Part shown: piece by piece, positions 7,084-13,961 of the stretch
How the letters are laid out: the number at the start of each line of letters is the position of its first letter
How positions within the stretch are numbered: the first letter of the stretch is position 1
Assembly (NCBI GenBank): GCA_958349535.1
Contig: CATWDJ010000036.1
Coordinates: forward strand, 1 to 18,160
Length of the DNA stretch: 18,160 nt
Direction of reading: 5' to 3'
From: Maccoyibacter sp900556645
GTDB taxonomy: Bacteria; Bacillota; Clostridia; Lachnospirales; Lachnospiraceae
Program-made: the position numbers and the translations under genes
The notes under the pieces: model-generated
What the model was told of the DNA's origin: nothing
The model's database searches: none
Seen by the model: only the letters and a program-made list of their open reading frames with translations

Positions 7084-8262
7084 ATGATTATTAAAAATAT
7101 AAAAGTGTATACAGAAGATAAGACCTTTGCGGATGGTAAGATTATCATTCGAGAGGGTGTATTTGAAGAAATTATTATCGGGCAGACCACAGCAAGTGAT
7201 TTGGAGTTACAGGATACGGAAATCGTGGATGGAAAAGGGTGTTATGCGATTCCCGGTTTAATTGATATGCATTTCCATGGATGTATGGGAGATGATTTTT
7301 GTGACGGAACCAAGGAAGCAATAGCAAGAATAGCAGAGTATGAAGCATCCATTGGGGTTACAGCTATGGCACCTGCCACAATGACGCTTCCGGTGGAAGA
7401 ACTGGAACAAATTCTTAGAGTTGCCGCAGAATATAAAAAAGGAGCTACCAAAGGAGCCGATTTGATAGGAATTAATATGGAGGGACCGTTTATCAGTTCT
7501 GCAAAAAAAGGAGCACAGGATGAGAAAAATATGATTTTGTGCGATACAGAAGTGTGTCAGCGTTTTCTTAATGCGTCCGACGGACTGGTAAAATTCGTTG
7601 GAATTGCACCGGAAGAAAGTGAAAATTCTTTAGAATTTATTGAAAAAATGAAGGATAAGGTAAATATCTCTCTGGCACATACAAATGCTGATTATGATAC
7701 AGCAAAAGCAGCATTTGATGCAGGTGCTAACCATGCAGTACATCTTTATAATGCTATGCCGGCATTTACACACAGAGAACCGGGAGTTGTGGGTGCTGTA
7801 TCCGACAGCAGACACGTAACGGCTGAGATTATTTGTGACGGAGTACACATTCATCCGTCAACAGTGCGGGCAACCTTCAAAATGATGGGCGAAAACCGGA
7901 TGATTTTAATTAGCGACAGCATGCGTGCCACTGGAATGCCGGAGGGACAGTATACTCTCGGTGGATTGGATGTAAATGTTGTTGGTAATCGGGCTACCTT
8001 GGTTTCTGACGGAGCCTTGGCAGGTTCTGTAACTAATCTGATGGACTGCATGAGAACCGTGGTAAAGAAAATGGGGATTCCATTGGAAACGGCGGTTGCC
8101 TGTGCCACTATGAATCCGGCAAAAAGTTTGGGGGAGTATGACAGATATGGTTCTATTTCAAAGGGCAAAAAAGCCAATGTGGTATTGCTGGACGAAGAAT
8201 TGGATTTGCAGATGGTTGTAAAGGATGGAGAAATCTATAAGTGTATGGAAATTTTCAAATAA
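7084..8262 (+). CDS. nagA: N-acetylglucosamine-6-phosphate deacetylase
   Basis: A metal-dependent amidohydrolase that removes acetate from GlcNAc-6-P to give glucosamine-6-P for NagB. The 392-residue protein carries the expected ligands: HFH (H63, H65) after GLIDM, NMEGPF with E133, LAHTNAD with H199, AVHLYNAM with H220, and LISDSM with the catalytic D278. The start is ATG 7084, preceded by AAAGGA. A TTG at 7069 would place the start upstream of the RBS. It is the third gene of nanK-rpiR-nagA. A weak 5-bp hairpin (8261-8265/8281-8285) follows the stop and may end the transcript. Confidence 0.96.
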   Translation: MIIKNIKVYTEDKTFADGKIIIREGVFEEIIIGQTTASDLELQDTEIVDGKGCYAIPGLIDMHFHGCMGDDFCDGTKEAIARIAEYEASIGVTAMAPATMTLPVEELEQILRVAAEYKKGATKGADLIGINMEGPFISSAKKGAQDEKNMILCDTEVCQRFLNASDGLVKFVGIAPEESENSLEFIEKMKDKVNISLAHTNADYDTAKAAFDAGANHAVHLYNAMPAFTHREPGVVGAVSDSRHVTAEIICDGVHIHPSTVRATFKMMGENRMILISDSMRATGMPEGQYTLGGLDVNVVGNRATLVSDGALAGSVTNLMDCMRTVVKKMGIPLETAVACATMNPAKSLGEYDRYGSISKGKKANVVLLDEELDLQMVVKDGEIYKCMEIFK

Positions 8263-8265
8263 GCC

Positions 8266-8294
8266 TTGACGAATGAAAGTGGCTTTGTTAATAT
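8266..8294 (+). promoter_or_regulatory. Sigma-A promoter of tRNA-Cys copy 2
   Basis: TTGACG (8266-8271), a 17-nt spacer and TAATAT (8289-8294) begin 4 nt after the nagA stop and place a start near 8301, about 13 nt before the mature tRNA 5' end. Confidence 0.65.
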
Positions 8295-8313
8295 GAATAA
8301 TGTACTGTAAGAA

Positions 8314-8384
8314 GGCGACATGGCCAAGTGGTAAGGCACGGGTCTGCAACACCCTTATCACCAGTTCGAATCTGGTTGTCGCCT
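8314..8384 (+). tRNA. tRNA-Cys (anticodon GCA), copy 2
   Basis: All 71 bases are identical to the tRNA-Cys at 368-438, including the T discriminator. Unlike copy 1 it stands alone, with its own promoter and terminator. The two copies form a direct repeat that brackets nagB through nagA. Confidence 0.95.
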
Positions 8385-8387
8385 TTT

Positions 8388-8418
8388 ACCCTCATGTATT
8401 TTGCATGAGGGTTCTTTT
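8388..8418 (+). terminator. Rho-independent terminator after tRNA-Cys copy 2
   Basis: A 9-bp stem, ACCCTCATG (8388-8396) with CATGAGGGT (8404-8412), has a 7-nt loop and runs into TCTTTT. The next gene starts 24 nt further on. Confidence 0.85.
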
Positions 8419-8441
8419 AATTGAAGAAAAGAGGAATGATT

Positions 8442-9332
8442 ATGAATTTACAGATTATTGCAGCACCGCTTATCGGTGGAATTATTGGTTTGATTACAAA
8501 TGGGTTGGCAATTAAAATGCTGTTTCGCCCCTATAAAGAAGTTCGGATTGGCAAATTTCGTGTGCCGTTTACACCGGGATTGATTCCGAAAGAAAAAAAG
8601 AGAATTGCAGCAGCAGTGGGAAAAATCGTAGGTAATGAGCTTTTAAACGGGGAGACCTTGCAAAAAGCACTTTGCTCTGAGGATATGCAGAATTCCTATT
8701 TTAAAAAATATGACAAAATCACAGAAGGGCTTAGAACCAGCGATAAACTTTTAAAGGATTATCTTCAGGAAAAAGGATTTTACGATACCATTGACAGCGT
8801 AAAGGGTGGGGTCAGCAAAAAAGCAGGACATTTCATAGCGGACAAGCTGGTGGAGCAGAATATCAGCATGACACTGTTGGATTACGCTGCCTCAGAGGTA
8901 ATGGAGAATTTAAGTCCGATGATTCGGACCATGGCAGCAGGAGCTGTTGAAGCGGCGAAAATGCCTCTTTCCGTAAAAATAGATAACATGATTCTGGAAA
9001 AATGCCCGGATTATATTGAAGGATATATCGGAACAAATTATGAGGAATGGATGGACAAGCCTATGAAAGAAATCATAGGACATCTGGAGGAAAAATTCCC
9101 AAGACTCCGCTATCAGATATGGATAGTATATGAAACCTTTATTGAGGAAAAAGCGGATACCTTTATTCGTAAGATTAACATTCCGAAGGTTGTGGAAGAT
9201 AAGATTAACGAATTTGATGTTGCCGAATTAGAGAAAATGATTGTGGAAATTGCAAGAAAAGAATTGAATGCCCTTGTTTGGTTAGGCGGACTTTTGGGAA
9301 TGCTTATGGGATTTGTAAATTTGCTGTTTTAA
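8442..9332 (+). CDS. DUF445 (YheB-like) membrane protein
   Basis: A 296-residue member of the DUF445 family. The N-terminal membrane segment (about 3-23, APLIGGIIGLITNGLAIKML) is followed by the family hallmark FRPYKE...FTPGLIPKEKKRIA (28-57), a long helical soluble region, and a C-terminal hydrophobic segment (LVWLGGLLGMLMGFVNLLF). It is therefore probably a hairpin-topology membrane-anchored protein. The molecular function is unknown; the B. subtilis relative YheB is also poorly characterised. The start is ATG 8442 with AAGAGGA about 6 nt upstream. ATG 8436 abuts the RBS, and TTG 8421 precedes it. It sits so close behind the tRNA-Cys terminator that it may depend on read-through. Confidence 0.85.
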   Translation: MNLQIIAAPLIGGIIGLITNGLAIKMLFRPYKEVRIGKFRVPFTPGLIPKEKKRIAAAVGKIVGNELLNGETLQKALCSEDMQNSYFKKYDKITEGLRTSDKLLKDYLQEKGFYDTIDSVKGGVSKKAGHFIADKLVEQNISMTLLDYAASEVMENLSPMIRTMAAGAVEAAKMPLSVKIDNMILEKCPDYIEGYIGTNYEEWMDKPMKEIIGHLEEKFPRLRYQIWIVYETFIEEKADTFIRKINIPKVVEDKINEFDVAELEKMIVEIARKELNALVWLGGLLGMLMGFVNLLF

Positions 9333-9371
9333 GAAGGTTTTACATGGACAAAAAGTGGTGGCATGATAAAG

Positions 9372-9409
9372 AAAAACATGACTGTTCCAGCGAACAGTCA
9401 TGTTTTTTT
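9372..9409. terminator. Bidirectional terminator between the DUF445 gene and acs
   Basis: A 16-bp perfect stem (9372-9387 with 9392-9407) has a CAGC tetraloop. Seven Ts end it on the + strand, and the A-tract on the left gives TTTTTCTTT on the minus strand. It can stop both the rightward DUF445 gene and the leftward acs gene. Confidence 0.92.
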
Positions 9410-9427
9410 AATGAAAATATTTTATAC

Positions 9428-11419
9428 TTAAACAATACGTTTATCGTTAATTGCATCTACGGAATCCGGGTTAGCCAGTGTACCCATTACAACAGCATCT
9501 AACTCGCCGCGGTCGCCGGAAGCAATTTTACGAAGTACACGACGAAGAATCTTACCGGAGCGGTTCTTTGGCATTTCTTCTACAAACTGAATTTTGCCCG
9601 GAACAGCAATCGGTCCGATTTCAGAACGTACAATCTGTTTTAATTCGGAGCGTATGGTGTCTTCATTGTGATTGTCTTCGCGATTTAAAATAACATAAGC
9701 ATATAAATCTTCACCTTTTACCGGATGAGGATAGCCTACAACAGCAGCTTCCACAACGGCTGGGTGAGAACATAAAGCTTTTTCAATTTCTACGGTACCC
9801 AGACGATGACCGGAGATATTTACAATATCGTCAATACGTCCTGTAATCCAGAAGTAACCGTCTTCATCTCTATATGCACCGTCACCGGTAAAGAAATAAC
9901 CCGGCTGCTGAGTAAAGTAACCATTGATGTAGCGTTCCGGCTCTCCGTAAAGACTCCGCATCATACCCGGCCATGCAGATGCCAGACAAAGCTCACCTTT
10001 TTCATTTACATCAGCCTCTTCTGCAGGTTCATCTCCCGAATTTCTCGCACGGAGAACAACCGGTTTTACACCGAAGAACGGAAGTGCTGCACTACCCGGC
10101 TTTAAGCCCATGGCACCAGGAATAGCAGAAATCAGAACGCCGCCGGCTTCTGTCTGCCACCAAGTATCAACGATTGGGCAGCGGTCATGGCCTACATAGT
10201 GGTAAAACCATTGCCATGCTTCCGGGTTAATTGGCTCACCTACGGAACCTAAAAGTCTCAAAGAGGATAAATCATGTTTTTCAATCCATTTTGTATCCTG
10301 ATTCATAAGGGCACGGATAACTGTCGGTGCCGTATAGAAAATAGTTACTTTAAATTTATCAATGATATGCCAGAAACGGTCCGGTTCCGGGTAAGTTGGA
10401 ACTGATTCGTACATTACCGTAGTGGCACCGTTCAAAAGCGGTCCGTAAACAATGTAGGAATGACCGGTAATCCATCCGATATCCGCAGTACAGAAGAAAA
10501 TATCATTTTCTTTATAGTCAAAAATGTATTTGAAGGTAGTAGCGGTATAAACCATATATCCCGCTGTGGTATGTAAGGTTCCCTTTGGACTTCCGGTGGA
10601 ACCGGAGGTGTACATAATGAAAAGGGGATCTTCTGCATCCATCTTTTCTGCCGGACAGTAATCCGAAATATCATCAGACATCAGCTCTTTGGAAAGAGAA
10701 ATGTCTCTGTATGTAATGTAAGGAACTTCAAAATCTACCATACGGTCTACTACGAAAACATCGTCGATGGTAAGACCGGCACTTGCACATAACATACAAG
10801 CTTTGTCAGCGTTTGCCTTAGCGTTGATTTTCTGTCCTGAACGCCAGTAACCGTTAGTAGTTACCAGTTTCTTTGCTCCGCAGGCAAGCATACGGTCAGC
10901 CAGTGCCTCTGCTGAGAAACCACCGAATACTACCGTATGGACTGCACCGATTCTGGCACAAGCCAGCATGATAACCGGAAGCTGCCAAATCATCGGAAGA
11001 TATAATACAATACGGTCACCCTTCTTTACGCCTCTTTTCTTCAGTGCATTTGCAAAACGGCAAACGTGTTTTAAAAGATCATTGTAAGTATATCTTTTGC
11101 AATCTGCTTCTGGCTCGCCTTGAAAAATAAGTGCAAGCTTATCTCCGTTTCCCTTCTCAATCTGTGCATCGAGACAGTTATAGCAGATATTTGTCTTTCC
11201 TCCTATGAACCATTCGTTATCGCCGATTTCAGGTTCACCCCGGTAAACCTGAGTCCATGGTTTAAACCAATGAAAATCCTTCGCAATATAACCCCAGAAT
11301 GTATCCGGATCTTCAATGGATTGTCTCCACATCCTTTCGTACTCAGAACGGCTTTGGATATGTGCCTGATCAACAAAATCTTTTTGCGGTAAATATAAAT
11401 CGTCTTTTTGTGTGGTCAT
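9428..11419 (-). CDS. acs: Acetyl-CoA synthetase (AMP-forming)
   Basis: Activates acetate with ATP and CoA to acetyl-CoA, AMP and pyrophosphate. The 663-residue length is typical. Visible motifs are the adenylation P-loop YTSGSTGSPKG (270-280), DTWWQTEAGG (418-427), YFFTGDGAYRDEDGYFWITGR with the ATP-binding aspartate, and the C-terminal PKNRSGKILRR with K623, the lysine that is reversibly acetylated in well-studied Acs proteins. The start is ATG 11419, preceded by AAAGGGGGAT; an upstream in-frame ATG at 11476 lies inside the regulatory dyad. It is monocistronic, with a bidirectional terminator downstream and operator-like dyads upstream. A propionyl-CoA synthetase-like specificity is possible but less likely. 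Confidence 0.95.
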   Translation of the reverse strand: MTTQKDDLYLPQKDFVDQAHIQSRSEYERMWRQSIEDPDTFWGYIAKDFHWFKPWTQVYRGEPEIGDNEWFIGGKTNICYNCLDAQIEKGNGDKLALIFQGEPEADCKRYTYNDLLKHVCRFANALKKRGVKKGDRIVLYLPMIWQLPVIMLACARIGAVHTVVFGGFSAEALADRMLACGAKKLVTTNGYWRSGQKINAKANADKACMLCASAGLTIDDVFVVDRMVDFEVPYITYRDISLSKELMSDDISDYCPAEKMDAEDPLFIMYTSGSTGSPKGTLHTTAGYMVYTATTFKYIFDYKENDIFFCTADIGWITGHSYIVYGPLLNGATTVMYESVPTYPEPDRFWHIIDKFKVTIFYTAPTVIRALMNQDTKWIEKHDLSSLRLLGSVGEPINPEAWQWFYHYVGHDRCPIVDTWWQTEAGGVLISAIPGAMGLKPGSAALPFFGVKPVVLRARNSGDEPAEEADVNEKGELCLASAWPGMMRSLYGEPERYINGYFTQQPGYFFTGDGAYRDEDGYFWITGRIDDIVNISGHRLGTVEIEKALCSHPAVVEAAVVGYPHPVKGEDLYAYVILNREDNHNEDTIRSELKQIVRSEIGPIAVPGKIQFVEEMPKNRSGKILRRVLRKIASGDRGELDAVVMGTLANPDSVDAINDKRIV

Positions 11420-11456
11420 GGTAAAATCCCCCTTTTTATGTCGTATCTTTCTATAA

Positions 11457-11494
11457 TTGTACCTCATTTTGTACAAGAAAGATACAAATTGTAT
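11457..11494. promoter_or_regulatory. Cluster of TTGTAY half-sites upstream of acs (candidate operator)
   Basis: TTGTAC-N8-GTACAA (11457-11476) is followed five bases later by ATACAA-A-TTGTAT (11482-11494). This makes four half-sites of the same sequence in two inverted pairs. Possible minus-strand promoter elements overlap them: TTGTAC (11476-11471) with TATAGA (11455-11450), and a separate TACAAT (11461-11456). Further upstream TTGACA (11547-11542) and TATAAT (11520-11515) are 21 nt apart, too far to be confident. No regulator gene is adjacent. Confidence 0.4.
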
Positions 11495-11591
11495 TAAAAA
11501 AAATACACTTCTTAATTATATTTTACAGATTGTTAAAGATTTGTCAATAGCAAATTGTTATTTTTTTAACGACTTTCCAAAATAATTGATT

Positions 11592-12818
11592 TTAGGCTTC
11601 AAAAACTACTTTACAGAACTTTTTCTTACCACGTTTTACAACCTTTCCTTCTGCAAAATCAGCAGAAGTATAGGAAGTGTGGACATCTGTTATCTTTTCA
11701 CCGTCTACGGTTACGCCACCCTGTTCGGTATTTCTGCGGGCTTCGGAACGGGAGGCACATAAGCCTGCGGCAACCAGTACACCCAGAATATCAATGGAGC
11801 CGTCTCTGAAATCGGAATCTTTCAGGGCAACGGTCGGCATATTATCTGCATTACCGCCGCCAGAGAAAAGTGCCCGGGAGCTTTCCTGAGCCTTATTGGC
11901 CTCTTCTTCACCGTGTACCAGCTTTGTCAGTTCGTAAGCTAAGATTTCTTTTGCCTGATTTAACTGGCTGCCTTCCCAGCTATCCATTTTGTCAATTTCC
12001 TCCAAAGGAAGGAAGGTCAGCATACGGATACATTTTAAAACATCAGCGTCTGCGACATTTCTCCAGTACTGGTAGAAATCAAATGGAGAAGTTTTGTTCG
12101 GGTCAAGCCATACGGCACCGCTCTGGGTTTTTCCCATTTTCTTTCCTTCGGAATTTAGCAGCAGGGTAATGGTCATAGCGTAAGCATCTTTACCCAGCTT
12201 ACGGCGGATTAATTCTGTACCGCCTAACATATTGCTCCACTGGTCATCTCCGCCAAACTGCATATTACAGCCGTATTTCTGGTATAATGCGTAAAAGTCG
12301 TAGCTCTGCATAATCATATAGTTAAATTCTAAGAAGCTTAACCCTTTTTCCATACGCTGTTTGTAACACTCTGCTGTCAGCATACGGTTTACGGAGAAAT
12401 GAGCTCCCACTTCCCGGAGAACTTCAATGTAGTTTAAGTCCATCAGCCAGTCGGCATTGTTTACCATTAAAGCTTTTCCATCAGAAAAATCAATAAATTT
12501 GCTCATCTGCTCCTTAAAGCAGTCACAGTTGTGCTGAATGGTTTCCGGTGTCATCATCTGACGCATATCGGTACGTCCGGATGGGTCACCAATCATGGCT
12601 GTACCGCCGCCGATTAAAGCGATTGGCTTGTTGCCTGCCATCTGTAAACGTTTCATCAGGCAAAGTGCCATGAAATGTCCCACATGAAGGCTGTCCGCTG
12701 TTGGGTCAAAGCCAATGTAGAAAGTAGCTTTTCCGTTGTTGATTAAGTCCTTGATTTCTTCTTCGTCGGTTACCTGGGCAATCAGACCTCTGGCAACCAG
12801 TTCGTCGTATAATGTCAT
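11592..12818 (-). CDS. tyrS: Tyrosyl-tRNA synthetase
   Basis: Charges tRNA-Tyr with tyrosine; an essential class I synthetase. The 408-residue protein has the class I HIGH-type motif HVGH (45-48), the tyrosine-pocket segments GDPSGRTD (77-84), MQSYDFYALY (170-179) and QFGGDDQW (187-194), and the KMSKS-type loop KMGKT (227-231). A C-terminal S4 RNA-binding domain (about 343-408) follows. The RBS AAGGAGAG lies about 6 nt before ATG 12818. Expression is governed by the tyrosine T-box leader immediately upstream, which matches the product. Confidence 0.97.
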   Translation of the reverse strand: MTLYDELVARGLIAQVTDEEEIKDLINNGKATFYIGFDPTADSLHVGHFMALCLMKRLQMAGNKPIALIGGGTAMIGDPSGRTDMRQMMTPETIQHNCDCFKEQMSKFIDFSDGKALMVNNADWLMDLNYIEVLREVGAHFSVNRMLTAECYKQRMEKGLSFLEFNYMIMQSYDFYALYQKYGCNMQFGGDDQWSNMLGGTELIRRKLGKDAYAMTITLLLNSEGKKMGKTQSGAVWLDPNKTSPFDFYQYWRNVADADVLKCIRMLTFLPLEEIDKMDSWEGSQLNQAKEILAYELTKLVHGEEEANKAQESSRALFSGGGNADNMPTVALKDSDFRDGSIDILGVLVAAGLCASRSEARRNTEQGGVTVDGEKITDVHTSYTSADFAEGKVVKRGKKKFCKVVFEA

Positions 12819-12849
12819 AGTATTCTCTCCTTATAAAAATATAGAAATT

Positions 12850-12883
12850 AAAAAAGACTCCGTCCATAAAAAAGGACGAAGTC
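12850..12883 (-). terminator. Regulated terminator of the tyrS T-box
   Basis: On the minus strand GACTTCGTCC (12883-12874) pairs with GGACGGAGTC (12865-12856), one G-T pair, followed by six Ts. It lies 32 nt upstream of tyrS and is the off-state structure of the T-box. Confidence 0.9.
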
Positions 12884-13130
12884 AGAATTTCGTGTTACCA
12901 CCTTTGTTCACAGACAACTCACATTGTCTGCCTTAGTAAGTACAGCCGAAGCGATACTCCTGCACGTTAACGTGTGCAAATCCGTCACAGCCTACTATAT
13001 AAAGATAAAATTCGGTGTGAAGCTCCAAGATGTATTCAAAATAAGTCGTACATGCACCTCTCAGCTTCCGGTTGCTCTCTGTATGCCGTTTCTTATTTTT
13101 ACTTTTTCTTTTCAACGCTTTCTATGAAAC
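12850..13130 (-). promoter_or_regulatory. Tyrosine T-box riboswitch leader of tyrS
   Basis: Reading the minus strand, AGAGAG...GCTGAGAGG of stem I is followed by GAATACATCTTGGAGCT. Its TAC (13034-13032) sits at the specifier position and is a Tyr codon. Further along is the antiterminator T-box AAGGTGGTAACACG (12904-12891, consensus AGGGTGGNACCGCG), then the terminator. Uncharged tRNA-Tyr would bind the specifier and T-box, block the terminator and switch tyrS on. Confidence 0.93.
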
Positions 13131-13137
13131 TATGGAC

Positions 13138-13166
13138 ATTATAGGTGGAAAACATTAATTTGTCAA
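13138..13166 (-). promoter_or_regulatory. Consensus sigma-A promoter of the tyrS leader
   Basis: On the minus strand TTGACA (13166-13161), exactly 17 nt and TATAAT (13143-13138) form a perfect consensus promoter. The predicted start is near 13131, just upstream of the T-box stem I. Confidence 0.93.
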
Positions 13167-13185
13167 CCAAAAAGCGTTGACAAAT
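13158..13185. repeat. 10-bp inverted repeat joining two divergent -35 boxes
   Basis: ATTTGTCAAC (13158-13167) and GTTGACAAAT (13176-13185) are perfect inverse copies with an 8-nt spacer. Each arm holds one TTGACA. Symmetry extends beyond the hexamers by several bases on each side. Confidence 0.8.
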
Positions 13186-13205
13186 AAAAAACTCTACTAT
13201 ATGAT
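13177..13205 (+). promoter_or_regulatory. Sigma-A promoter of the mntP riboswitch transcript
   Basis: TTGACA (13177-13182), a 17-nt spacer and TATGAT (13200-13205) put the start near 13212, the first base of the riboswitch P1 stem. Confidence 0.88.
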
Positions 13206-13211
13206 AGGGAA

Positions 13212-13310
13212 GATAGTACCGTGAGGGAGTAGTTCGCGAGAAATCGTGATTTGTCAACAAACCCGGTTGTAAAACCTGGCAAATCTTAAAGAATGAGACT
13301 CATGTATATC
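13212..13310 (+). ncRNA. yybP-ykoY (manganese) riboswitch
   Basis: The aptamer landmarks are present: GGGAGTAG (13225-13232), TTTGTCAACA (13250-13259), a CCTGGC-containing hairpin (13275-13280) and GAATGAGACT (13291-13300). The P1 stem pairs 13212-13224 with 13300-13310 in 11 bp, with two single-base bulges. The 3' P1 strand is also the 5' strand of the downstream terminator, so ligand-bound aptamer and terminator exclude each other. Mn2+ should therefore turn transcription on, as shown for characterised members. Confidence 0.85.
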
Positions 13311-13340
13311 AGATTTTTTCTGGTATACATGATTTTTTTT
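13300..13340 (+). terminator. Riboswitch-controlled terminator before mntP
   Basis: A 13-bp stem (13300-13312 with 13320-13332, one G-T) is followed by eight Ts. Its left arm is shared with riboswitch P1. It ends 33 nt before the mntP start. Confidence 0.9.
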
Positions 13341-13373
13341 ATTCTAGGAAAAATACAAAAGAGAGGAAAAAAT

Positions 13374-13949
13374 ATGGGATTTATAGAATTATTTCTGATA
13401 AGCGTGGGGCTGGCAATGGATGCTTTTGCGGTTTCCATCTGCAAAGGTCTGAAAATGAAAAAAGTAAATTTAAAGCATTGTTTTGTCATAGCCTTATTTT
13501 TTGGTGGATTTCAGGCATTGATGCCGTTTGTCGGATGGCTGTTGGGAAAACAGTTTGAGAGGTATATTACATCCATTGATCATTGGATAGCCTTTTTCCT
13601 GTTGGCGGTTATCGGCGGAAAGATGATTGTGGATGTCTTAACGGAAAAAGAGGAAGAAGAGGTCTGTCCAAGCTGCATAGAGCGGCTGGATATCAAAGAG
13701 TTATTTCTTCTCGCCATTGCTACCAGCATTGATGCTTTGGCAGTAGGAATTACCTTTGCTTTTCTTCAGGTATCCATTGTGCCGGCAATTACGATTATCG
13801 GAATCGTAACCTTTGTGATTTCGGCGGCAGGCGTATTTATTGGAAATATTTTTGGCAGCAAATATAAAAACAAGGCGGAATTGGTGGGAGGAATTATCTT
13901 AGTTCTCATAGGCGTAAAAATTCTGTTGGATCACTTAGGCATTTTATAG
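13374..13949 (+). CDS. mntP: Manganese efflux pump MntP
   Basis: A 191-residue, six-helix membrane exporter of excess Mn2+ (MntP/YebN family, two repeated DUF204 halves). Each half has the conserved acidic motif in its first helix: AMDAFAVS with D16, and SIDALAVG with D120. The loop between the halves is very acidic and contains a CxxC (EKEEEEVCPSC, 91-101). The chosen ATG 13374 follows GAGAGGA. The 27-codon longer reading begins in the riboswitch and would be translated from terminator sequence. Control by a manganese riboswitch directly supports the function. It is co-transcribed with the exchanger gene 12 nt downstream. Confidence 0.95.
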   Translation: MGFIELFLISVGLAMDAFAVSICKGLKMKKVNLKHCFVIALFFGGFQALMPFVGWLLGKQFERYITSIDHWIAFFLLAVIGGKMIVDVLTEKEEEEVCPSCIERLDIKELFLLAIATSIDALAVGITFAFLQVSIVPAITIIGIVTFVISAAGVFIGNIFGSKYKNKAELVGGIILVLIGVKILLDHLGIL

Positions 13950-13961
13950 GAGGGAAAGCAA

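Noticed and set aside
368..8384. Integrative element inserted at tRNA-Cys
   Set aside because: No integrase, transposase, phage or conjugation gene is present, and the repeat ends exactly at the mature tRNA ends. Only the repeat itself is reported.
12924..13127. Small open frames on both strands in the tyrS leader
   Set aside because: The region is accounted for by the T-box RNA, and the frames have no RBS.
13293..13373. 27-codon N-terminal extension of mntP
   Set aside because: It begins in the riboswitch and runs through the terminator hairpin. The conserved MntP N-terminus starts at 13374 behind a good RBS.
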